DNA of 64,000 nucleotides from positions 1 to 64,000 of the forward strand of contig JAJDUM010000060.1 in NCBI GenBank assembly GCA_022826645.1, read 5' to 3'. The first letter of the stretch is position 1. The number at the start of each line of letters is the position of its first letter. The translations under genes and the position numbers were made by a program. This DNA is from Candidatus Poribacteria bacterium (GTDB taxonomy: Bacteria > Poribacteria > WGA-4E > PCPOR2b). Positions 45,261 through 52,626 of this stretch are shown here, piece after piece. The notes beneath the pieces are model-generated. The model searched no databases. It saw nothing but the letters and a program-made list of their open reading frames with translations, and was not told the DNA's origin.

Positions 45261-45291
45261 CCATTGGTTCATCAGTTCATTGGTTCATTGG
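45261..45291. repeat. Short degenerate tandem repeat in the LamG divergent spacer
   Basis: Three to four units of about 9-10 bases (CATTGGTTCATCAGTTCATTGGTTCATTGG) lie midway in the 540-bp gap 44962-45501, between the two divergent promoters. No gene or RNA structure was seen in that gap. Confidence 0.5.
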
Positions 45292-45414
45292 AGGTACATC
45301 TACCCAATTGTTAGGCAAATCATACAAAATGAAAGACACATTACGCTACAACCGTTGCAATAATTTTCACGTGCGATTGCCCTAACTAAAAATTCTATTT
45401 TCTCTTGACATACA

Positions 45415-45444
45415 TTTAATGGTTGTGATACGATGGGTTTGATT
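45415..45444 (+). promoter_or_regulatory. Candidate promoter of the LamG array
   Basis: TTGACA, 18 bases, TACGAT: perfect -35 element and a 4/6 match at -10. The first LamG start codon is ~58 bases downstream. Confidence 0.5.
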
Positions 45445-45501
45445 TTTTTTAGCTGTTTCAATTGTTGTGGATTATCGGATTTTGGAAAGGAAGGGCTGAG
45501 A

Positions 45502-46368
45502 ATGAGAACGTTTATTGGGGCGAGCTTCATCACCACGTTACTGTTTATAATGATCCTCTCTACACCGGCGGCCATAGATCCGAATATGCTTCTATGGTTC
45601 TCGTTTGACGAGCAGCTGGATGGGAAGCAGATAGAAGACCTGACCGGCGGCGGTAACAATGGGAAGCTCAAATTAGGTGCCAAGATCACCAACGAACCCG
45701 AGGAAGTATACAAGGGCACAGGGGCGGTTAAATTCACCAACATCAGTGCTCAGGTCCGCGTAGAACCGTTCAAGAGAATGAACGAGTATAAAGATAACAC
45801 CTACACCTTCTGGTTCTATATCTTAGGTAACACCGCTAAACCTTGGAATTGGGAACATTGTGGTGGAACTTGTGGGGAAGGTAGAGCAAGCATTCTGGAA
45901 AAAGGGAGAGTTCTAGAAGGCAATGTGAAAGGTTGGGCACCGGGGATCTTGCTTCAGGAGGAACCATTAGCTCTTATCTATCAATTTGAAGATAAGGGAG
46001 GTGGCGGGGTCCAAGGGGCTATAGGCGCCAAGGGCATAGTCGGTCCCGGTGGCAACGGCACCGTGTTTGAGTTCAAGAAGTGGTATCACGTCGCGGGTGT
46101 CAAAAAGGCAAACGAGTTAATAATCTACATCAACGGCAAGGAGCAAGGTAGATATGATGTGCCAAGAGATTTCGTTCAGGGTGAGGCGTTACTGCGTATT
46201 GGTGGCACACGGGAACGCTCTGCCAATTTCGTTATGGATGAGTTTTCTCTTTATGATCGTCCCTTAACTGACGATGAAGTAGCGTTGGACGCCAAGGGCA
46301 TACTTCTATCGGTTGAACTTGACAGGAGAGTGACAACCACTTGGGGCGATATTAAAATCAGCCATTAA
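45502..46368 (+). CDS. Secreted LamG-domain protein, array member 1
   Basis: A 288-residue protein, first of seven tandem paralogues. The signal peptide is MRTFIGASFITTLLFIMILS, cleaved near TPAA. The mature start AAIDPNMLLWFSFDEQLDG and EDLTGGGNNGKLKLGAKIT is almost the same in all members. The fold continues with YTFWFYILGN, WYHVAGVKKANELIIYINGK and LLRIGGTRERSANFVMDEFSLYDRPLT. It ends LSVELDRRVTTTWGDIKISH, a diverged form of the shared tail. It is longer than its paralogues because of a glycine- and cysteine-containing central insert (EHCGGTCGEGR). It is exported; the ligand is unknown. Confidence 0.85.
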   Translation: MRTFIGASFITTLLFIMILSTPAAIDPNMLLWFSFDEQLDGKQIEDLTGGGNNGKLKLGAKITNEPEEVYKGTGAVKFTNISAQVRVEPFKRMNEYKDNTYTFWFYILGNTAKPWNWEHCGGTCGEGRASILEKGRVLEGNVKGWAPGILLQEEPLALIYQFEDKGGGGVQGAIGAKGIVGPGGNGTVFEFKKWYHVAGVKKANELIIYINGKEQGRYDVPRDFVQGEALLRIGGTRERSANFVMDEFSLYDRPLTDDEVALDAKGILLSVELDRRVTTTWGDIKISH

Positions 46369-46453
46369 CTGACAGAACTTCTGATAACACGACAATAAAT
46401 CGCTTCAGTTGAGTGCTATTAAACCTAAACCGGAATAAAAGGAGGAATTAAAA

Positions 46454-47272
46454 GTGAGAGCCTTTATTTGGTTCGGTTTCCTTATTACCTTTGTTGCCGT
46501 AACGGTTTACTCTGCCCCGGCGGCTATCGATCCGGAGATGCTATTGTATTTCTCGTTTGATGAGCAGCTGGATGGGAGAAAGGTCGAAGACCTCACCGGC
46601 GGTGGTAACGATGGGAAACTCAAATTAGGTGCCAAAATTACTAACGAACCTGAGGAGGTGTACAAAGGGGCGGGAGCGCTAAAAATCTTCAACAACATCA
46701 GCGCTCAGGTGCTTGTTGAGTCTTTCAAGGAAATGGAGACTTATAAAGACAATACCTACACCTTCTGGATTTACATATACGGTGTCAGAAATGATCCGTG
46801 TTGTGCAGTGGAAAGTATCTTCAAAAAAGCCAATGTTTTAGACGCTGCTGACAAGGGGAGCGCGCCGGGTGTCTTTCTCACCGATCCAGGCCTATCTCTG
46901 GTATATAAATTTACAGACCAAGGGGCGATAGAGGGGGATCCCGTCGGTCCCGGCGGCAAGGGTCTACAATTTGAACTAAAAAAATGGTATCACATCGCGG
47001 GAGTCAAACAGGCAACCAGCCTGACCATCTATATTGATGGCAAAGAGGAAGCGAGGTATAAGGTCCAACGCGATTTTGTTCAGGGTAAAGGGCACCTTCG
47101 CATCGGCGGAACTCGGCAGCGGGCAGCCTCTTTTGCGATGGATGAGTTTGGGCTTTACAACCGTGCCTTAACCGAAAAAGAGGTGGCATTGGATGCCAAA
47201 GGTGTATTCCTGTCGGTTGAACCTGAAACAAAATTGACTACCACTTGGGGCTATCTCAAGACAGGTCGTTAA
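46454..47272 (+). CDS. Secreted LamG-domain protein, array member 2
   Basis: A 272-residue paralogue starting at GTG, with AAAGGAGGAATT just before it as in the other members. The signal peptide ends near YSAPAA. It shares with members 3 and 4 a central YGVRxDPCC motif (here NDPCCAVES), which suggests a paired-cysteine loop specific to this subgroup. It ends SVEPETKLTTTWGYLKTGR. There is no terminator between it and member 1 (85-bp gap), so the two may be one transcript; a hairpin follows it. Confidence 0.85.
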   Translation: MRAFIWFGFLITFVAVTVYSAPAAIDPEMLLYFSFDEQLDGRKVEDLTGGGNDGKLKLGAKITNEPEEVYKGAGALKIFNNISAQVLVESFKEMETYKDNTYTFWIYIYGVRNDPCCAVESIFKKANVLDAADKGSAPGVFLTDPGLSLVYKFTDQGAIEGDPVGPGGKGLQFELKKWYHIAGVKQATSLTIYIDGKEEARYKVQRDFVQGKGHLRIGGTRQRAASFAMDEFGLYNRALTEKEVALDAKGVFLSVEPETKLTTTWGYLKTGR

Positions 47273-47316
47273 CCAACAAAACTTTGATGGCAAGTTACGT
47301 GAAACCCATCCTATTT

Positions 47317-47350
47317 TAGCCCTGAAGGATTTTTGTCCATCAGGGCTATA
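47317..47350 (+). terminator. GC-rich hairpin after LamG member 2
   Basis: TAGCCCTGAAGGA / TCCATCAGGGCTA stem with a ~5-base loop, followed by an AT-rich tail without a clean U-run. It is one of four related copies in the array. Confidence 0.6.
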
Positions 47351-47488
47351 TCATTTTGGACAGCAAGATCTAGGCCATTTCAACCACTATGCAGATTTTG
47401 GGAATTCCTCCGATTTATCGGGGAGCAGAAAATGTTATAACAGTTAGCTTATCACTCAACCTGAATCGGTATAAAAGGAGAAATTGAA

Positions 47489-48307
47489 ATGAGAACACTT
47501 ATTACATTAAGTTTCGTCACCATGCTTCTGTTCATTACAGTTTTCTTTGCCTCGGCGGCTATCGATCCGAACATGATTTTGTATTTTGCATTTGATGAGC
47601 AGCTCGATGGAAAAATGGTCGAAGACCTCACCGGCGGCGGTAACAATGGAAAACTCAAGTTGGGTGCCAAAATCACAAATGACCCTGCAGAGATATACAA
47701 GGGCACGGGAGCGTTAAAAATTTTTAACAATATCAGTGCTCAGTTTCTGGTCGAGTCCTTTAAGGAGATGGATAACTATAAAGAGAACACCTACACTTTT
47801 TGGCTCTACATATACGGTGTCAGAGATGATCCGTGTTGTCCAGAGGAAATTATTCTGCAAAAAGCCCACCTTTTAGTTGGTGATGTGAAAGGGAACTCGC
47901 CAGCCATCTTTCTGACCGATCCGGGGCTAACACTTACATACAAATTTGGCGACCAAGGGGCTGTACCGGGTGACGGGGTTGGTCCCGGCGGCAAGGGTGA
48001 AAAGTTTGAACTGAACAAATGGTATCACATCGCAGGGGTCAAAAAGCCATCAGATCTGATAATCTACATTGACGGCGAGGAAATAGCCAAATATAACGTC
48101 AAACGCGATTTCATCCAAGGTAAGGGGCATCTGCGTATCGGCGGAGCGCGAATCCGAGCCGCCTCTTTTGCTATGGATGAATTTGGACTTTATAACCGCG
48201 CCTTAACTCCAAAGGAGGTGGCGGCGGATGCCAAGGGACTATTCCTGTCGGTCGAGCCTGAAACAAAATTGACTACCACTTGGGGACAGCTCAAAACGGG
48301 GCGTTAA
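47489..48307 (+). CDS. Secreted LamG-domain protein, array member 3
   Basis: A 272-residue paralogue (MRTLITLSFVTMLLFITVFF signal, AAIDPNMILYFAFDEQLDG mature start). It belongs to the DPCC subgroup (RDDPCCPEEI). The distal half reads KPSDLIIYIDGEEIAKYNVKRDF and LRIGGARIRAASFAMDEFGLYNRALTP, and the tail is SVEPETKLTTTWGQLKTGR. AAAAGGAG lies upstream of the ATG. It is closest to members 2 and 4, as expected from tandem duplication. Confidence 0.85.
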   Translation: MRTLITLSFVTMLLFITVFFASAAIDPNMILYFAFDEQLDGKMVEDLTGGGNNGKLKLGAKITNDPAEIYKGTGALKIFNNISAQFLVESFKEMDNYKENTYTFWLYIYGVRDDPCCPEEIILQKAHLLVGDVKGNSPAIFLTDPGLTLTYKFGDQGAVPGDGVGPGGKGEKFELNKWYHIAGVKKPSDLIIYIDGEEIAKYNVKRDFIQGKGHLRIGGARIRAASFAMDEFGLYNRALTPKEVAADAKGLFLSVEPETKLTTTWGQLKTGR

Positions 48308-48361
48308 CCGATAGAACCCTGATAGACTCTGATACGATGTTAAGCAGGAGGCACTCTATTT

Positions 48362-48395
48362 TAGCCCCGAAGGATAAAATCCGTCGGGGCTATAT
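48362..48395 (+). terminator. GC-rich hairpin after LamG member 3
   Basis: TAGCCCCGAAGGA / TCCGTCGGGGCTA stem, then TATTATTT. It belongs to the same hairpin family as those after members 2, 4 and 6. Confidence 0.6.
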
Positions 48396-48454
48396 TATTT
48401 GAGACTGAGAATAATCTTGTGTTCAATATTAAACGATCAAAGGAGGAATTGAAA

Positions 48455-49273
48455 ATGAGAACGCTTATTGCGGTAAGTTTCATTACCATGTTTCTGGTCA
48501 TAACGGTTTTCTGTGCCCCGGCGGCTCTGGATCCAAACATGATTTTGTATTTCTCGTTTGATGAGCAGCTCGATGGGAAGATGGTCGAAGACCTGACCGG
48601 TGGCGGGAACGATGGGAAGCTCAAGTTGGGTGCCAAAATCACAAACGAACCCGCAGAGGTATACAAAGGGCCGGGGGCGTTAAAAATTTTCAACAACATC
48701 AGTGCTCAGTTCCGTGTGGACGAGTTTGACCGGATGAATAAGTATGGAGATAACACCTTCACCTTTTGGCTCTATGTATACGGCGTCAGAAAAGATCCAT
48801 GTTGTGTACAGGGAAGCGTTGTGGAAAAGGGCAATGTTATAGGGCAGGCTCACAAAGGGCATGCGCCAGCTATCTGGATTACCGATCCCGGTCTATCACT
48901 GGTATATAAATTTGGCGACCAAGGGGCTATAGGGATTGAAGCGGTCGGTCCCGGCGGCAAAGGTGGAAAGTTTGAATTGAACAAATGGTATCACATCGCG
49001 GGGGTCAAACAGGGATCAGCCCTGATAATCTACATTGACGGCAAACAAGAAGGTAGACATAAGGTTAACCGCGATTTCGTTCAAGGTAAAGGGCACCTGC
49101 GTATTGGCGCAACGAATATACGATCCGCCTCTTTTGCGATGGATGAGTTTCAACTTTATGACCGTCCCTTAACCGAACAAGAGGTAGCGTTGGACGCCAA
49201 AGGCATACTCCTGTCGGTCGAACCAGAGACAAAATTGACGACCACTTGGGGGAATCTCAAAACGGATCGCTAA
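48455..49273 (+). CDS. Secreted LamG-domain protein, array member 4
   Basis: A 272-residue paralogue. The ATG at 48455 follows AAAGGAGGAATTGAAA, and the frame's extension to 48419 has no support. It carries the DPCC motif (KDPCCVQGS) and FRVDEFDRMNKYGDNTFTFW. Compared with member 3 the central loop (residues ~95-165) has changed most, while the first 85 residues are nearly fixed. It ends SVEPETKLTTTWGNLKTDR. Confidence 0.85.
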   Translation: MRTLIAVSFITMFLVITVFCAPAALDPNMILYFSFDEQLDGKMVEDLTGGGNDGKLKLGAKITNEPAEVYKGPGALKIFNNISAQFRVDEFDRMNKYGDNTFTFWLYVYGVRKDPCCVQGSVVEKGNVIGQAHKGHAPAIWITDPGLSLVYKFGDQGAIGIEAVGPGGKGGKFELNKWYHIAGVKQGSALIIYIDGKQEGRHKVNRDFVQGKGHLRIGATNIRSASFAMDEFQLYDRPLTEQEVALDAKGILLSVEPETKLTTTWGNLKTDR

Positions 49274-49317
49274 TCGATAGAGTTCTGATAGTATGTTAGG
49301 TGGAAGGCGTTCGGTTT

Positions 49318-49351
49318 TAGCCCCGAGGGATTGTATTCTTCGGGGCTATAT
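49318..49351 (+). terminator. GC-rich hairpin after LamG member 4
   Basis: TAGCCCCGAGGGA and CTTCGGGGCTA form the stem, followed by TATTATTT. It is a related copy of the array hairpin. Confidence 0.6.
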
Positions 49352-49462
49352 TATTTGGGGTTGAGAATAGTCTTGCCTTTGGTAGGGCACCGACGGATCT
49401 GCCAAAGTGTGTTGTTCAACTGGCTAAAGTTCAAAACCAAACTATCAAAGGAGGAATTGAAA

Positions 49463-50260
49463 ATGAGAACGCTTGTTGCGGTAAGTTGCATCACCATATT
49501 CCTAGTCATGATGGTTCTTTCTGCCCCAGCGGCTCTAGATCCAAATTTGATTCTGTATTTCACGTTTGAAGAGCAGCTCGATGGAAGAAAGGTCGAAGAC
49601 ATGACCGGCGGGGGTAACGACGGTAAGCTGCGATTTGGTGCCAAAATCACAAACGAACCCGCCGAGGTTCACAAAGGGGTAGGCGCTCTAAAAATCTTCA
49701 ACAACATCAGTGCACAGCTCCGTGTGGACGAGTTTGACCGAATGGATAAGTATGGAGATAACACCTACGCTTTTTGGATCTATATATTCAACCCCATGGG
49801 TGCCCGCTCAAGTATTTTGAAAAAGGCTAACATTTTAGTTGGTGAGGAGAAAGGGAGCGCACCAGGCATCTTTCTGACCCACCCCGGTTTAGCGCTTGAA
49901 TATAAATTTGGCGACCAAGGAGCTAATGCAGTTGGACCCGACGGTAAGGGCAAAGGTTTTGACCTGGAGACGTGGTATCACATCGCGGGCGTCAAAAAGG
50001 CAAGCGACCTTATCGTCTACATTAACGGCGAAGAAAAAGGCAACTTTAAGGTCAGACGAGACTTTATTCAGGGTAAGGGGCAACTTCGTATCGGCGGAAC
50101 AACGAGCCGAGCTGCCTCTTTTGCTATGGACGAGTTTCAGCTTTACGATCGCCCTTTAACCGAAAAAGAAGTGACAGCAGTTTTTAAGGGGATATTCTTG
50201 TCGGTCGAGCCACAAGACAAATTGATAACCACTTGGAGCCATATCAGAACTGGTCGTTAA
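49463..50260 (+). CDS. Secreted LamG-domain protein, array member 5
   Basis: A 265-residue paralogue, the shortest, lacking the DPCC motif and having a reduced central loop (NPMGARSSILKKANILVG). The ATG at 49463 has AAAGGAGGAATT upstream; a longer in-frame start at 49331 lies inside the preceding hairpin and is rejected. Signal and mature start follow the family (SAPAALDPNLILYFTFEEQLDG). It ends SVEPQDKLITTWSHIRTGR. Member 6 starts only 14 bp after its stop. Confidence 0.85.
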   Translation: MRTLVAVSCITIFLVMMVLSAPAALDPNLILYFTFEEQLDGRKVEDMTGGGNDGKLRFGAKITNEPAEVHKGVGALKIFNNISAQLRVDEFDRMDKYGDNTYAFWIYIFNPMGARSSILKKANILVGEEKGSAPGIFLTHPGLALEYKFGDQGANAVGPDGKGKGFDLETWYHIAGVKKASDLIVYINGEEKGNFKVRRDFIQGKGQLRIGGTTSRAASFAMDEFQLYDRPLTEKEVTAVFKGIFLSVEPQDKLITTWSHIRTGR

Positions 50261-50274
50261 AGGAGGAATTGAAA

Positions 50275-51090
50275 ATGAGAACGCTTATCATGGTAAGTTT
50301 CGTCATCACGTTTCTGGTCATGACGATTCCCTCTACTTCGGCGGCTTTAGACCCTAATTTGATTCTGTATTTCTCGTTTGAGGAACAGCTTGATGGACGG
50401 CTGGTCGAAGACATGACTGGCGGAGGTAACGACGGTAAGCTTAGACTGGGTGCAACACTCACTAACGAACCCGCGGAGGTTTACAAAGGGGTCGGTGCTC
50501 TAAAAATTGCAGGGAACATCAGTGCACAATTCCGTGTCGAACCCTTTGACCGCATGAATCAATATCAAGATCACACGGTCGCCTTTTGGATCTATTTCTT
50601 CGAGGGATTTCATCAAGGTGAGGCGCGATCGATCTTCAAGAAAAACGCTGATGAAGCGCAGGTACTCAACGCAGGCTTTCCAAAATCGCCCTCCGTCCAG
50701 ATTAGCGGAAACAGTTTCGCCCTCTGGTATGAGGTTGGTGAAGGTGGCGGAATTGATGGACTCGGTCCAGACGGTAAAGGATCGGAGTTTGAACTGAGGA
50801 GATGGTATCACATCGTGGGTGTTAAAAAAGGGGCGGATCTGATCATTTACATCGATGGTGAGGAGGAGGGGAGATTTGACGTGCCCAAAAAATTCCCTCA
50901 GGGTGAAGGGCGGCTTCGTATCGGTGGTACGCGGACCCGAGCTGCCTATTTCGCCATGGATGAGTTTGCGCTTTTCGATCGGGTTCTAACCGCAAAAGAG
51001 GTGGAGTTGATGGAACAAGGTGTATTCTTGTCGGTTGAGCCACAAGACAAATTGACAACCACTTGGGGACGTCTCAAAACGGGCAGTTAA
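50275..51090 (+). CDS. Secreted LamG-domain protein, array member 6
   Basis: A 271-residue paralogue whose ribosome site (AAAGGAGGAATT) starts directly at the stop of member 5, so the two are surely co-transcribed. The central loop is unlike the others (FFEGFHQGEARSIFKKNADEAQVL and SVQISGNSFALWYEVGEGG). The LamG strands and MDEFALFDRVLT remain. It ends SVEPQDKLTTTWGRLKTGS. A family hairpin follows. Confidence 0.85.
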   Translation: MRTLIMVSFVITFLVMTIPSTSAALDPNLILYFSFEEQLDGRLVEDMTGGGNDGKLRLGATLTNEPAEVYKGVGALKIAGNISAQFRVEPFDRMNQYQDHTVAFWIYFFEGFHQGEARSIFKKNADEAQVLNAGFPKSPSVQISGNSFALWYEVGEGGGIDGLGPDGKGSEFELRRWYHIVGVKKGADLIIYIDGEEEGRFDVPKKFPQGEGRLRIGGTRTRAAYFAMDEFALFDRVLTAKEVELMEQGVFLSVEPQDKLTTTWGRLKTGS

Positions 51091-51134
51091 CCGATGGAAT
51101 CGTGATAATATGTTAGGCTGGATGCGTCCGACTT

Positions 51135-51169
51135 TAGCCCCGATGGACTTTTATCCATCGGGGCTATCT
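51135..51169 (+). terminator. GC-rich hairpin after LamG member 6
   Basis: TAGCCCCGATGGA / TCCATCGGGGCTA, a perfect 13-bp stem with a short loop, followed by TCTTATTT. It is the fourth copy of the array hairpin. Confidence 0.65.
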
Positions 51170-51223
51170 TATTTGAGGAGCGGGATAGTCTGACTTTAGT
51201 AGGTAGCCGGTAGGTTTATTAAC

Positions 51224-51330
51224 TATGGTGAATTCTAAAAATAAATAGACACTTTTGCCCCCGTGTTTGGTAGGCGCGGTTTCCAACCGCGCCGGTCTGG
51301 AGTGTCTCATTAATTCTAAGATCCACTATA
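51224..51330. repeat. MITE-like element, family A copy 2
   Basis: A 107-bp element with the same ends as 3011-3138 (left TATGGTGAATTCTAAAAATA; right end differs at one or two bases). The interior is shorter and has GGCGCGGTT...AACCGCGCC. Confidence 0.65.
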
Positions 51331-51761
51331 AAGTTCAAGGTTCATGTTAAGAATTAGTGCAACAGCAACTGAATCTTCGTAGGGGTTGGGGGACCCAACC
51401 CTTACTGCCCCGATAAATCGGGATGTGCCACGGGCGGGGAAACCCCGCCCCTACGATTTCGATTCGCGTTTTGCACTTTCTTTTTACATGAGCCAAGTTC
51501 AATATCAAGCAGGAGTTACGCAGTTCAGTTTGTAGTAGCCCCGATAAATCGGGGCATCCGGACGCGCAATCAATTGCCCTACTACAAACCTAAGCCATTA
51601 CTGTGATTGTCCGATTCATCCCCGATAAATCCCCCCGATACATCGGGACAGGCGGGACTAAGAAGCGGGCGTTGGAAATGGTGTGCTGCGGTGATAAATC
51701 ACCGAACTACAAAGCTTTGAGTGTTCAAGTGCGTAAGGCCTAATCAAGGAAAGAATTGAAA

Positions 51762-52574
51762 ATGAGAGCACTTATTATGATAAGTTTCGTCATCACGTTT
51801 CTGGTCATGACGATTCCCTCTGCTTCGGCGGCTCTAGATCCAAATTTGATTCTGTATTTCACGTTTGAAGAGCAGCTTGATGGAAGAAAGGTTGAAGACA
51901 TGACCGGCGGGGGTAACAATGGTAAACTTCGATTTGGTGCCACAATCACCAATGAGCCCGGGGAGGTTTACAAAGGAACGGGAGCGTTAAAAATTTTCAA
52001 CAATATCAGTGCACAATTTCGCGTTGACTCCTTTGATGGAATGGATAAGTATGCCGATCACACCTATATTTTTTGGTTCTATGTCCTTGAGCCCTTGATT
52101 GCCCCGCCTCCTCGTCCCCCCAACAGTGTTTTGAAAAAGGCTAACATCTTAGTTGGTGATGAGAAAGGGGATTCCCCGGGCATCTCCCTTACCGACCCCG
52201 GTCTATCCCTTGTGTATAAATTTGGTAGGATTGGTCCCGATGCAATAGGTCCCGAAGACGAAGGTGGCGGTTTTGATCAGAGAAAATGGTATCATATTGC
52301 GGGTGTCAAAAAGTCCGCGAACTTGACAATATATATTAATGGCAAAGCCAAAGGCAACTTTAACGTTCAGCGCGGTTTCGTTCAGGGTAGAGGGCACCTT
52401 CGCATTGGTGGAACGACGAGCCGAGCTGCCTTTTTTGTTATGGATGAGTTCAAACTTTATGACCGCGCTCTAACCAAAAAGGAGATAGAGTTGGATGCCA
52501 GAGATCAACTCCTGCCGGTTGAGCCAGAACGGAAATTAACAACCGCTTGGGGGACTATTAAAATAGGTCGTTAA
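51762..52574 (+). CDS. Secreted LamG-domain protein, array member 7
   Basis: A 270-residue paralogue separated from the others by the repeat-rich gap. Its first 60 residues are closest to members 5 and 6 (TIPSASAALDPNLILYFTFEEQLDG), and its middle shares KKANILVGDEKGDSPGISLTDPG with member 5. A proline-rich loop (IAPPPRPPNS) replaces the central region. The tail is diverged (LPVEPERKLTTAWGTIKIGR). Ribosome site AAGGAAAG. The MFS gene follows after 52 bp. Confidence 0.85.
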   Translation: MRALIMISFVITFLVMTIPSASAALDPNLILYFTFEEQLDGRKVEDMTGGGNNGKLRFGATITNEPGEVYKGTGALKIFNNISAQFRVDSFDGMDKYADHTYIFWFYVLEPLIAPPPRPPNSVLKKANILVGDEKGDSPGISLTDPGLSLVYKFGRIGPDAIGPEDEGGGFDQRKWYHIAGVKKSANLTIYINGKAKGNFNVQRGFVQGRGHLRIGGTTSRAAFFVMDEFKLYDRALTKKEIELDARDQLLPVEPERKLTTAWGTIKIGR

Positions 52575-52626
52575 ACGGTGGGACTTCCGAGGTGAATTAT
52601 AGGAGGAAGCAAACAGGAGATGATTA

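Larger units (their letters stand above)
51091..51761. other. Intergenic gap rich in palindromes and a MITE-like element
   Basis: A 671-bp gap between LamG members 6 and 7. It holds, in order, the family hairpin, a family A element, and palindromes at about 51380-51404 (GGGGTTGGG / CCCAACCC), 51432-51452 (GGGCGGGG / CCCCGCCC), and GCCCCGATAAATCGGGGC near 51539, with further copies of CCCCGATA...TCGGGG near 51620-51650. No gene was found in it. It looks like a landing site for dispersed repeats. Confidence 0.6.

Noticed and set aside
45261..45291. Possible CRISPR-like or iteron array
   Set aside because: Only three to four imperfect ~10-base units with no spacers; not CRISPR, and no replication genes are nearby.
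49331..49462. A 44-codon N-terminal extension of LamG member 5
   Set aside because: It begins within the hairpin after member 4; the signal peptide and AAAGGAGG site fix the start at 49463.
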